DNA of 64,000 bases from Hygrocybe punicea (GCA_963556145.1 OY744465.1:4030001-4094000), one strand, 5' to 3'; positions 24,803 to 35,033 are shown, numbered from the stretch's first letter. Notes: a model not told the origin generated them from the letters alone. A program made the numbers and translations.

Positions 24803-25665
24803 TGTAGAGGGTCGACATCCCTCTGAGTCTGTATTGTCAATATATCACAAATCCAGACGAACCCGATGCCTCCGTTCAACTCGCATTCGAACCCAACGTA
24901 ACCCAATGTAACCCAACGTGATGTGACCCGACGTATGCCACTTCGTCACAGCCGCTTTTGGACCAAATCCGGCAGCCTCAGAAGCCCCAGAGTTCTAATT
25001 ATAGGAGACGGATCTCATCGGACTGGATCCCTGACTTCGGACTTACCTTATTTATGCATCCCCTCATCCTTTCAGAGATATGTAGGACTTTTTAGATCTT
25101 TTCCTTGCATATTCGTTTTCCCCTCCATTTTCCTGTCTTCGTCGCATTGCAACCCCCCTTTCCACATCTCCATTCCATCTTTTCTTTGTAGTTTCTATCG
25201 GCCGAAGTAGACATGTCCAAAAGTAGCTACACACACATGTACTATAAAAACGGTCCCCGACGACCGTACAAAGAAAGATACCATTAGTCCCCGTTTCCCT
25301 CATAGTCAGAATCCATTTTAATCATTTCAAATGCTCGTCCTTGTAGACCCTTAGATTTTATAGTTCGTCTTTATCATTGTTCCTGTTATTTGTTCATCGT
25401 TTCCGACCTGACCCAACCCGACCCACCGTACCCGACATTGTCAGCATCATCGGGTTCTTTGTTATTTATCCGTTTTCACTCCGTTCATTGCCGGCTTTGT
25501 TATTATTTGTCCAGTTTTATGCAGCGGCTTTACTTTTACTTACATTCTCTTCCTTTACTATTATCCCTGACACTGATTATCCACAGTCACTTCTACGCTG
25601 ACACCCCTCTGGTTAGGATCATATTATCTTTATTGTTCCGAAGCCACCAAGAACCCGCATCTACA
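24803..25665. mobile_element. Possible solo LTR (863 bp)
   Basis: It begins TGTAGAGGGTCGACATCC and ends CGCATCTACA, so it starts TG, ends CA and has 6-bp inverted tips (TGTAGA/TCTACA). It separates the last GTTCAG-type repeats of A2 from its terminal TAGTGTTGCC end, where no other sequence is expected. ACTGA precedes it directly but appears 4 bases after the right end, so the target duplication is imperfect or the end is misplaced. Confidence 0.5.
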
Positions 25666-26569
25666 CCGGACTGAACTGAACTTTGGCAACACTAAAATGG
25701 CAATGCAAGTAGTGGAGGAACCAGGAACGTGTGGGAAGAGAACCGTTGGATTGGAGAAAAAGTTCAGCATGGAAAGGAAAAAGGTGGTTGCAGGACTGGA
25801 GGTAATGGGTGAAGAGGTGTAGGGGGTTGTCGGTTGAAGTGTGATGAAGAAGAACATGAGAGCCCTTGAAGAAACAGTCTGCTTTGTGTCCAGGCAGGAA
25901 GAAATCATGAAGTGAGATGGAGCTGCACATGATGACCTTGTGGTAGTCCTGGAGGGGAAGAGAGTCTGGCCAAACAAGTTCTCCAAGGTGGAGGAGGCTG
26001 TGGAAGGCCATTGAGATAAGTGTAAGGAAGAGTGCATCATAATAAGAGAGGTTAATAGGGTAAGAGGCGCAGAGTGACGAGAGCTCCATCTGGGACAGGG
26101 CATGTTTGTGGTGGAGCGTAGCTTCTTGCAACCAGTGAGGGACTTGGCAATGAGGTGGTGGCGATGAAGAGCACAAATGTTGGGGTAGTAGGGCTCAAGT
26201 TGGTTGCAGATGCCAAAAAGGTAGTTGTCAATGGACTGGGGCTTGATATGGGAGCACATGTATACAATGTAGAAACTGAAAGTGTCTGTGGTGGGGACAG
26301 GTGATAAGTGATGGTTGGAACAGAAACAAAAATAAGATTTGAGCATGGAAGAGTATGCAGCAGTGGTACTGGGTTTGATTGCACAGCCCATCATGACCAT
26401 GCATTCATGCTGCAGCCGCGAGATCAGCCAAGGTACCCTATGGGGTTGCCTGGCCGAACAAGTTGTTGGAGTCATAATGGTGCAGCCCCCAGCGGAAGAT
26501 GAGGGGGTTCAAAGGAGATTATGCACATAATCAAGGCAGCATAGTGGACCAGGTCGTTGTGTCCACCAT

Positions 26570-28530
26570 GACATTGTCCTCACCAGGGATGTGAAAAACT
26601 TAGAACTGGACATTAAAGTGGATGGAGAGGTTGACAGCAGCCATTAAAATGGGGTTGTGGGATGGGAGGGCACAGAGGGTGTTGAAAACATCGACAGTGT
26701 TGGAGTTGTGAGTAAACAGGGCAACGTGGGAAGGAAGGGGATGGATGTTGAGCAGAGTGTAGTGCAGGGCAGAGAGGACGGCAAGGGCCTCAAGGTAGAA
26801 GATCCATTTGTCAGGGACACTAAACAGGCACTGGTGACCACAAACAAGGCATGGGGACCAGAAACCCATCCCAGTCAGGCAGGCATCCGAAAACAAAGTA
26901 AAGTCAGCATCAGATGAAGACCAAGTGACAGAGGAGAGCAGGTGTATACCAGTGGACACCTCAATGTATGTTGCAATCCAGGAGAGTTCATGGACAACTG
27001 CAGAGTTCACCCAGAGGTGCTCGTGGGGAACGGATTTCCCAGACATCTTGTGATACAAGGAGGACAGGCCAGGGCACAGAAGTTGAGCACCCAATTCACT
27101 CATCCAGCCATATGTTTGAAGTCACATAGGGGATACCAGTGGCCAGGGGTTGCAAAGGTACAGAGGGCATCCAGAAGTTCAGTCCAGTGGTTGGGGGGCA
27201 TGGTAATGGTGAGAGCGTTGGGGTCGACCTGGAAGCCAAAAATCATGAGAGAATCCCCCCATTCCTGCTTCTTCTCCTCATGGGGGATCCCAAGGTCATC
27301 CCAGAGACAAAGCAGGTCCACCTGCTTGGTCGGCATATATTTGTTGTAAGGACCATACCATGTGAGCTCATCAGCGAACTTCCAAGAGAAGTTGTCATCA
27401 ATGTAGGTGAAGAGGTCCAAAATAAGGAGGATGTAGATGGCAATCCAGGTGACTAGGCACACGAAGGAACTGAAAATGTGGCCCCCAGCACCATTCATTG
27501 CCAAAATGGTGTAGAGATCTATATCTCTGTGAGCATGTATTCTTCTATTTTCCTTCATCCCTCTTCCTTCTGCATTCCCCTCCATTCATTAGATTCCATT
27601 TCCTTAGTACACTCCCTTTTATAGATACTATACAGTACCTATATAGTGTTTTGTGTACATACATACAAACAAGCTGAGTTTTGGGTTTTCACCCCAACGA
27701 CAAGAACTTGCACACCCTGAATCTGCACCTACAAAAGGCTGCATTCACCACAATGGTTGCAATGATTTACAAAGTGTTCAGCATTGAAGGTCATCACCTG
27801 ATGGATTTGCCAGAGTGGGGCCATGGGCATCAGGCGGTAGGCACAAGACATGTCAGACTTGAAGACAATGAGACAATGGGCAGGGTGGTCTGTGTGGGCA
27901 TGGCGCAAGGCAGTCCTTGGGGATCAAGGAATTCTGTGAGCAGGGTTCCGCGCTCTGGTCGACTACCATATGGAGCTTTGAAGAGTGCAGTTTGAGTATG
28001 ATGCCAAGGGGCATGCTGTACATGCTGGGAAGGAGGTACATACCAAAGGATGGTGAGAGCTGGCCAAGCGTGACCTCTGCATCATGCTGTTCCAACAGGA
28101 AGGCACAGTGGGAAGGCTCAGCGATTTGCTGATGCGAATTGTCCCAAGTAGTTGGGTAGCCGAGGCTGGATATCTGGGCATGGCCAACATGTAAAGCATT
28201 GCACACAGAGTCCACAAAGGACAGTTGGTGGGAGGCAAGATAACTCGTGGAAACATCAACATGGATGGGGGTGACAATTGTAAAAAGTTCAGGGTGGTCG
28301 CGGATCATGGAGAGGGCAGCTGTGTTTTGGAGTTCATTCAGGGGGACCATGGAGGCTGGACAGGGCAGCAGAAAGGTGCTCTGGGTGACCAAAAGGTGCT
28401 CCAGGTGACCATCATCCCAGACGAGATAGCAAGCGTACTTTGGCTGGCAGGACCAAGGATCAGGGTTGCTTAAGTAGGCAATCCGATGCCCTGTGCGAGG
28501 TGGAGTGACACTTAGAGCAATGGTGGACAT
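26570..28530 (-). pseudogene. DIRS reverse transcriptase and RNase H
   Basis: Upstream part (28530-27853): SMIRDHPELFTIVTPIHVDV, SPSFGMYLLPSMYSMPLG, HSSKLHMVVDQSAEPCSQNS, the early fingers/palm of the RT. After a short repeat insertion the palm resumes with the YIDD active site (FTYIDDNFSW, about 27385) and FQVDPNALTITMPPNHW. RNase H follows from about 26890: TLFSDACLTGMGFW with the catalytic Asp, FYLEALAVLSALHYTL with the Glu, and VFHIPGEDNVMVD, which links to the recombinase. Stops and frame changes are frequent. Confidence 0.85.
27511..27751 (+). repeat. Short interspersed repeat, copy 2 (241 bp), inside the RT
   Basis: It starts GTAGAGATCTATATC and ends CATTCACCAC, and is related to 5889-6078. 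The flanks AATGGT (27505-27510) and AATGGT (27752-27757) are an exact 6-bp duplication. It interrupts the RT just before the conserved FGN-GAGG-type segment, and the RT frame would join if it were removed. Confidence 0.65.
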
Positions 28531-28959
28531 AGTTACACTTGTTCACAGAGTTTGGGCACTTATTGTCATTCCAGTGGCAGCACACATCTCGGCATCAAGT
28601 TTGCAGGGAGATCCTGGCTGCACGTCATGGTTCAAGTTGCCTATCTAATGAGTGGATCCAGTGGAGTTGGAGGTCTGTGCTCATTTGTGTCGGTAAGGAG
28701 GAGGTCCCAGCATTGCACAATGCAGACACAGATGCCTTTGTCAAGGGCAATGATGCCTTGGTGTTGTTCTGCTGGGAGGGCCACAAATATTCTAGATATG
28801 TAACATCTGAAACAGTGTAGTTCAGGTTCCTGTAGTGGGAAGACAAAGGCAGTGGCTTCAATGGTAGGTTCCCAAGCAGTGATCCACTCGCTGTGTGAGG
28901 TGATGGTTTTAGTGGGCAATGAAGGTCCAAGTGAGATCTCAAGCATCTGACCTGTTCCT

Positions 28960-29643
28960 TGCATGAGTTCACGGTAGAAGTGGTGAAGAGACCAGATAGG
29001 ATGTGGTCAAGGTCGACAGCACACCTGGAGACAAGACTGGTCCATTCAGAGTGAGGGATCTGGGGAGTTTAGTACGGATGCGATGGTAAACTTGATATCT
29101 CGTGAGAAGTTTTTGAGAAGGGTATGCATTTTGTGTAAGGATGGATGGAGAGATTCCTGGATGACCCATGGGAAAAGGGCAATATTAATGTGCTGTTTCA
29201 CAGGATTAGGCTGGTCATCGGCATCATCAAGGGACTTACTGGCTCCGCGTTTAGGCGGTCAAGTAATGACAGCGTCATCTTCACCTCAGGTTTCCCTGAG
29301 TACAGCATCCGGGTCTCCTTTGCCATAATCGGCATCGACAAGTCAGTTGAGTGTGTTCAAATGGTCGGACCCACCTCTTCGTACATTATTGTAGCTGTTG
29401 AGCATGTGACAATAGGCTCCAAAAGCCTGGCCATTAATGGCATCGTCTTCATTGATGGCTCCAAAAGGTATGGCCGAGGTGAGTTCCAGGATGACAGTGG
29501 GCTGGTCGATCCTACCTGCGCAATAATCCTTGGTGACCTTGACACACATGTCCCTAACTGTTGGTTCAAAGGTCGAAGGACATTGCCTGGGTTTGACATT
29601 GTTGTTCTCATTATGAGGCATTCAGATGACGATGTAACAAAGT
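28960..29643 (-). pseudogene. DIRS gag-like region
   Basis: Minus-strand frames contain the order PPKRGASKSLDDADDQPN, then ALFPWVIQESLHPSLHKMHT, then KNFSRDIKFTIASVLNSP and a segment ending LHHFYREL. I know this order (PPPKK, SLDDD, ..LPF.., L..LP..L..TL, ..NY..D...) from fungal DIRS gag-like proteins. Stops interrupt it, and the hAT-like element at 29644 ends it on its N-terminal side. Confidence 0.6.
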
Positions 29644-30707
29644 CAAGGGGGTGGCGGAACGGGAATCCCGAACCGGGGGTGGGGGGGGGGGGGGGGGTCC
29701 GGCCGGGGGCCTTAAATTTTTTTCCGACTTGGGCTCAAGTGTGCCCTAAAATGGACATACAGTATTCAATGGCTCCTTTGAACACAAAAATTACCCTCAA
29801 ATGCCACAGGTAGCCAAATTATCTTGAACAAAATCTGAATAGACAGAAGGTTGCTCATATATCTCAAGACCTCTCATACCAATTTTTAAAGAAATCTGTT
29901 GATACTGGAATGTTTTATGGTCAAAACATTAGTGTTCAAAGGAGTGATCAGATTTCTCTCTACTTTATGAATATTCAGTTTCTAATTTTATTGGTGGTTT
30001 TGAATAAAAAACAATATCTAAATAGGTTCAGATAATACACTGAAGGAATTAGAACATTTTTTAGCAGTAAAAATCAGTACAGAATCAATTATATCAGGGT
30101 GTTCAAAGGACTGGTAGTGTTCAAAGGAGCCATTGAACACTGTAGCACCTAATTTCTTTGCTTCTCGAGTCACAGCTTACAATTACCTTGCTTGGCAAGG
30201 TTGCTGAGACTCCAACAACATGAAGAAGGGGCTGTCCAAGCAAGAAGCAGCTGTCCATGGATCAATACATCATAAATAAAAAAATTATTCATTGATCTAC
30301 ACAGCTGTTAGTACATGGCAAAGCAGAAGAGGTAAGCATTTGGGTAAGTCCAATTTGTCCTACACTGTCCTACGCTGTACTGACACTCTTACCAGTCTCA
30401 TTTCACATGCTTTAATTATGATTTTGCTCCACAAAAACTGCCACTTATATTTTCTCTCTGTGACTGATCATGAGCTGCAAACCAAATGGTAAAAAGTGGT
30501 GCAACTAATAGTATGATATATGATATATTACCTACATATAGTATCTTGAGAGAAAATTCCATATCTAGATTGGTTTGTCGCAAGAAACATACATACACAT
30601 GATCTAAACATACCCTATATGGAAGGAAGGGGGGGGGGGGGTTCCAAACTGGCCCTTAAAATAAAATATGAGTGTATATCGGAAATTCCTGTTCCGCCAC
30701 CCCCTTG
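29644..30707. mobile_element. hAT-like element in the DIRS gag region (1064 bp)
   Basis: The ends are inverted: CAAGGGGGTGGCGGAACGGG at 29644 and its near-complement GTTCCGCCACCCCCTTG ending at 30707. The flanks AACAAAGT (29636-29643) and AACGAAGT (30708-30715) are an 8-bp duplication with one change. CAAGG fits the hAT end pattern. G-runs lie near both ends. It has no transposase, and a MITE (29760-30142) is inserted in it. Confidence 0.8.
29760..30142 (-). mobile_element. pogo-type MITE, copy 2 (383 bp)
   Basis: A reverse-orientation copy of 8584-8959 with the same inverted ends (CAGTATTCAATGGCTCC... and ...GGAGCCATTGAACACTG) and TA on both sides (29758-29759, 30143-30144). Confidence 0.85.
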
Positions 30708-30715
30708 AACGAAGT

Positions 30716-31230
30716 TGAATTGCGAGAAACCAAAAAAACTAAGATCTACAAGAGATCAGAAGGAACTAGAGAAAATAAGAAGAACATACTTGGGAGGAGA
30801 CAAAAGGGCTGGTAGCAGAAATGTCTCCTCCGAAGTAAATAAGGAAATGGAACTGAAACCACAATGTGGGAGAAGGGGTGGAAACCCCAGGGGTGAAACT
30901 TGAGGAAAGGAGAGGTGCAAGGGCTCTCAATCACAGGGGGCAAGTGCAGTCTGTACGAGTCTTGAACCCATAATGTCGGGCATGATTAGACTACAATAAA
31001 GAAAACTTTAAACCCAGAACATTTTGGGGGACAAGCCGGGGTGCAGTGGGCTTGGTGAAAATTGAATCGGGCGGAATCGGGCGGATCGATCATGTCCAAA
31101 ATTGGTTTCTGTGATCTGATCGCCAGCAGACTGTGCTTCAGAATCAGCCTTTTTGATGTGACGCACGACTCGTTGCAGAATTAAAGGGGAAAATAACCAA
31201 ACTTGGCGTGCGATTGGTCGGGTCAGTCGG
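30716..31230. other. Gene-free stretch after the DIRS/hAT block
   Basis: A basic frame at 30715-30903 (KLRSTRDQKELEKIRRTYLG) has no family signal. GC content and CpG rise after about 31050, which marks the change from repeat block to gene island. Confidence 0.4.
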
Positions 31231-31790
31231 CGGTATTTTGGTTAAACATCACTCCAATGTCGAGACACTTCCGTCCATGACTGGATCAAATTCATGTACC
31301 AGGAAAGTGCTAGGAATTCAGGAGTGTTCAGCAGGAAAGGATCAAATGTGCAGTACTGGTTGCTTGCGGTGCCTTCCAAAAAAAGGTGGAAGACCCTGCC
31401 TCACTCATACCAGCGTTGGACCCAATTGCGAGACGTCGCCATCGTTTAAATTTGCTAGGGGCGGTACAGTGAAGCCAAGAAACTGTGCAGGCGGGTGTTG
31501 GCAGGCAATGAGAAGCGACTTGGTGTCGACACGGTATAGTGGGCGAGCGCTGGAGCCACGAGGAGCAATTTGGACGAGCAACCGGACGCCGTCAACTTGG
31601 GAAACTCGGCAAATGTATACAAGGACCAGGGGCTCAGTATAGCGCGGCCGAGACACTATACAAACAAGTGCTGGCTAGCAGGAACACCTTGGGGTCGGGC
31701 AACCCGATACATTTGAGGACGATGCTCTCGCAAATGCGAAACAGTTCCAGGGTGGTTATGAGACCGAAATAAATATATTACAGATGTTCA
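31230..31790 (+). pseudogene. Kinesin-light-chain-type TPR gene remnant
   Basis: Two frames together read as the end of one TPR repeat and most of the next: NSANVYKDQG at about 31593, then after a frame change AAETLYKQVLASRNTLGSGN at about 31655 and LRTMLSQM. The consensus ANVYKDQGRY.EAE.LYKQVL of the TPR arrays on many fungal NLR-like and kinesin-light-chain-like proteins is clear. A cysteine-rich frame before it (31300-31480) is not readable. It is broken and incomplete. Confidence 0.6.
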
Positions 31791-32124
31791 GGTCTGAGGC
31801 CTGAGGCCTGAAGCCTGAGGAGTTGATAAGTGCCAAAAATAAATTATGTTGTCTTGGAGGATAGAACGACTCCAAGACAACCAAGACAACACAATATACA
31901 AATGCATATGAATACTTGATACCAGGGCCCATGAACACATTCGCGAAGTCCGCCAGAAAAAAAGTACAAGCTCCAAGATGTCGTGGACGGTGGACAATCC
32001 CACGTCGAAGTCGAGGTCGCAAATAAAGACAGAAGAAAAAGAAAAGAAGAAACAAAATATATAGCAAACATTGAACAGCGAAAAGCGACAAGCGAACAGA
32101 CAACAGAAAATATAGTGCCTATCA

Positions 32125-34331
32125 TCAGTCGTCATCCATGGGTGAGCCCTGGCGATCGGCTGAGGGAGACATGGGCCGGCGTGGATTAGATTGTTGCCGA
32201 AGGAGTGCCGGCGCCTCAGACAGTGGCGCGTGCGTACTCCGGAAGGCTACGACGGGTGTCGAGTTTAACGACAGGGACCCGCTCTTCCCCTGAGGACTGG
32301 ACAGCGAAGGTTGCCCGTGTCGTGGTGGCCCATCACGGAACGCCTGGTTTGGCGACTGCATGGTAAACGAGCCATGAGGTTGCTGTGACGAGGACTCGCC
32401 CACTTGTGCACGGGGTGGGTCTAGTCGCGTCGCCGAGATCGAGAGGCGCCGAGTGCTGTATGGCGCGGGCGATCCGTTCTCGGATCCTGGGAGGCTTTGC
32501 TCCCTCTCAAGTCTCCACGCCTCGGGAGACTGCATTCTGGTGGGATCACCTCGCCTTCGCTCCATTGGAAGGACAGGCGGGAAAGTATACGTGTCTGATG
32601 CGACAGGCATGATGCCATTCCGCACGGGTTGCTTCCCTTGGGGTCGTGGACCTCCTGGGACCTCACTGCTTTGCCGACGAGTGATCATCTCAGATCTCGC
32701 AATACGAAGAGCGTCCTCCAATTCCTCGACTCTTCGATGTAAAGTAGATATCTCGTCTCGCATGCCATTCAACTTTCGCTCCACCAGAGTATCCACTACT
32801 TCGTCCATCTTTTCCTGCTGCTGCGCCAGTGTTTGCATGAGCATACTAGACTTCTGTAGCTGCTCTCCCAACCAATTCTTCAGCTGTTTGGAGTCGTTGA
32901 GTGCGTCATAAAAGACACCGAACGGGGCCAAAAATGCCGATTTGTCGCCAGTATAGCCAGGGTGGTGAAGGGATGTTGGCGTGGGTGGAACCAGACTGGT
33001 GGCAATGGCAATAGAAGCTGGGGGTGAACGTGCCGGAAAACTAGGAACCGATGGTTGAGATACATGGGTAAAGTTGGTAGCGTTGCGCTGCATGGCGAAT
33101 CTGCTCGGCGTGGGTGGCACCTGCCCCACGGCGGGCCGCCGGGCGCTCTCCCCTCCAGTGGCAACGGGTGGTAAACGGGGCAAGGTCATCGGGAACCGCC
33201 CCGTAGGAAACTGCCCTTGTCCCGCATGCAAGACCGGAGGCGCACTTTGTATTGCAGGTTGGAGCTGTTCTCTGGTATGCGCTTCTCGAGGACTAATGAC
33301 GATGTCAGCAGGCTTTTTCTTTCCACCGCCGAACTGGCCCGCACGACGGCGTGCAAAACTTATCGGGGGAGGTAGGAGTGTGCCCTTTGAGCCGCCGCTG
33401 GCCATTTGACCGGCCACTTGCGTAGGCTGTTGGCTGGGGACTATCATTGGACCGGGGCTAGGTGGGCATGCAGTGGAGGCGGCGCCGCTCTGGCCATGGG
33501 CATTTGGCCCACGACGACTGGCGGAAGCGGCCAATCCTGGATTTGGACTGCGACGCAGTGCTCGGGAAGCCACGGGCGATTTGTGTACGAGATGTCGTTC
33601 CTCGGGCGAACCTTCCGTTCCCGTGCCTGTGGACACGATTCCTGCGACACTTCCCCTCCGCTGCTCTATCAGGGCCTTTTGCTTTTGCTTTACGCTAAGC
33701 ATTGACCGTACTTGTTCGAGTGCGGCGGGATCGTCGCGCTGGATTGTGAGCCCGATGACGACGGGAGAAATCGGAGTGGAATTTGCCTGATCGGAAGGCG
33801 GCATACGGACGTCAGTGTTGAGGGGATGGGGGGTTCCGCTGATGGTCACCCGGCGTTTTTTTGAGGGAGTAGGAAGTAGACTAGAAGGTGCAGGAGCGCC
33901 AGCCAAGTCGTCGAGGGAATCAACCTGCATGGATGAGGATGGGGGATCCAACATTGCGTGATCGTGCTCCTCTTTGATCTGGATCAAACGGGGAGAAAGA
34001 CGGCTGGACAGGAGAATGAGCTATAGGGCCTGGAGAGAGAGGGAGGGAAATGGGGAGAGCTCGCTCACTCAATGTCGGAGACATCGTCATCGCGTGTGGC
34101 GGACTTGACGTCAGATCGGGTGCGTTTTCTGAGATTGGCGCCGTTGGGTTCGATGCTGGGCGGCAGAGAGAGAGCAGGGGCAGGCGGGGTATTTACGCGA
34201 TGATTTTCAAAGGGAGAAGCGCGAATGTGGATGGGTGGGAGAGAGTTGCTGCCAGAGGATATGCTGTTTAAGGTGGGTGCACTAAAAGCCTGCGCAAAAG
34301 AGGGCAGGGACTGCGGGATGTGGGTCGTCAT
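32125..34331 (-). CDS. Unknown protein, disordered, with conserved block and C-terminal coiled coil
   Basis: Two exons, 34331-34069 and 34003-32125, joined by a 65-bp intron (donor GTGAGC, acceptor TGTCCAG) that keeps phase; 713 aa. The start is the ATG at 34331. The protein is rich in P, S, R and Q and mostly disordered. Two parts stand out: PVVIGLTIQRDDPAALEQVR with SMLSVKQKQKALIEQRRGS (about residues 165-205), which looks conserved, and a heptad-rich helix (about 460-540: SSMLMQTLAQQQEKMDEVVD, EISTLHRRVEELEDALR). A KKRR cluster near residue 130 suggests a nuclear place. I do not recognise the family. It shares the minus strand with RTT109 upstream. Confidence 0.8.
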
Positions 34332-34407
34332 GATGGTGTTGTCAAGAGACGGCAGGGAATCTGAGATGGGGATGGGGAAAAGGGGCAGGAGAACACTGGA
34401 CTCCTAG

Positions 34408-34433
34408 TCAGTGCCAGTGCCAGTGCCAGTGCG
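34408..34433 (+). repeat. AGTGCC hexanucleotide microsatellite
   Basis: Four near-perfect AGTGCC units in the probable promoter of the minus-strand gene starting at 34331. Confidence 0.8.
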
Positions 34434-34626
34434 TGGTCCTGCTCGCTGTCAAAGCCTGGCAGAACAAAAGACCGGGTGGTGATTGGAGGCGATTGGACTG
34501 TGTTGGGCGACGAGCACAGACAAAGGACCCAGGGAAAGGGATTCCGCCAATTATGAGAATTTCGGAATCAAAGTTCTGTCGGGCAGGCCTGAGTCCTGAT
34601 ATGTGCATACCCGATACGTACTAGCA

Positions 34627-34853
34627 CTACTGCGTCCACTTGTTAAATAAATAATGCCAGTCAAGGCTATCACAAACGTCAACCTTTCCATCCCTTGAAA
34701 CGCCAAAATCAACCCCATAATCTCTCACCAACAATTCCTTTGCACGCGACCATACAACATCTGTCCTCGGTACTCCTTCCGAAATCCCACATTGCCTCAA
34801 GGCGTGCCCAATCAAAATCAAAACAACCTTCATCGCAGTCTGCACCTCCCCAG
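34627..34853 (-). other. Possible last exon of a small unknown gene
   Basis: After an acceptor-like CAATAG at 34854 a 75-codon frame reads protein-like to its stop: PTGEVQTAMKVVLILIGHAL, GVPRTDVVWSRAKELLVRDY, VDVCDSLDWHYLFNKW. A possible upstream piece, GRRTINVLTLAEAERGEGSQ at about 34990-34920, is in another phase and I could not join them. It lies downstream of RTT109 on the same strand. Another open frame overlaps it, so it could be chance. Confidence 0.35.
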
Positions 34854-35033
34854 TTGGCTATTGACCTCATGACTGCTCCTTCATGGGGAAGTGCTTCGGT
34901 TTCAGGACTGCTCGGTGATCAAGTCATGTGTGATGGCGACCTGGCTTCCCTCACCACGCTCTGCTTCGGCCAGCGTCAGCACGTTGATGGTTCGCCGACC
35001 AAGAGCAAGGGCGCATTACATACAAATCAAACG

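Larger units (their letters stand above)
22897..25694 (+). mobile_element. TAGTG-class element A2 (hAT-like), inserted in the DIRS recombinase
   Basis: It begins TAGTGTTGCTGTAGTTCGGT and its right end reads inward TAGTGTTGCCAAAGTTCAGT. The flanks AAATAGCA (22889-22896) and AAATGGCA (25695-25702) are an 8-bp duplication with one change, as for hAT elements. Both end zones carry many GGTTCAG/GGTTCGG repeats. On the plus strand there is an exon with AACACAACACAATTCGTGTT, an intron GTAAGT...TGACAG (about 23233-23279), then a triplet-built frame starting MNANANAMP at 23327. Two LTR-like inserts (23805-24637, 24803-25665) lie inside it. Confidence 0.8.
22740..26480 (-). pseudogene. Tyrosine recombinase of the DIRS element, split by element A2
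   Basis: The N-terminal half reads from about 26480 down to 25703: WLISRLQHECMVM, then TLSFYIVYMC-like, SIDNYLFGICNQLEPYYP, HHLIAKSLTGCKKL, and in a shifted frame LHLGELVWPDSLPLQDYHKV and FFLPGHKADCFF. The C-terminal half lies at 22888-22740 and has the catalytic block GGHSLRSGGATDL and the segment WWASDAWQIYVCKH with the nucleophilic tyrosine. Element A2 lies between the halves, flanked by AAATAGCA and AAATGGCA. The frame would continue across the site if the insert and one 8-bp copy were absent. Several frame changes in the first half show decay independent of A2. Confidence 0.85.
22390..29643 (-). mobile_element. DIRS-type retrotransposon (gag, RT/RNase H, tyrosine recombinase), disrupted
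   Basis: On the minus strand the order is gag-like (29643 to about 28960), reverse transcriptase with RNase H (28530 to about 26570) and tyrosine recombinase (26480 to about 22740). This is the gene order of DIRS elements, which integrate through a recombinase and not an integrase. Every gene has stops or shifts, so the element is dead. It has been cut by element A2 (22897-25694), by a short repeat (27511-27751) and, at its gag end, by a hAT-like element (29644-30707). The outer ends were not found; the 22390 limit is a guess. Confidence 0.8.

Noticed and set aside
29145..29813. A 222-codon plus-strand frame
   Set aside because: It is the shadow of the minus-strand DIRS gag-like region, and it runs across the hAT-like element end at 29644.
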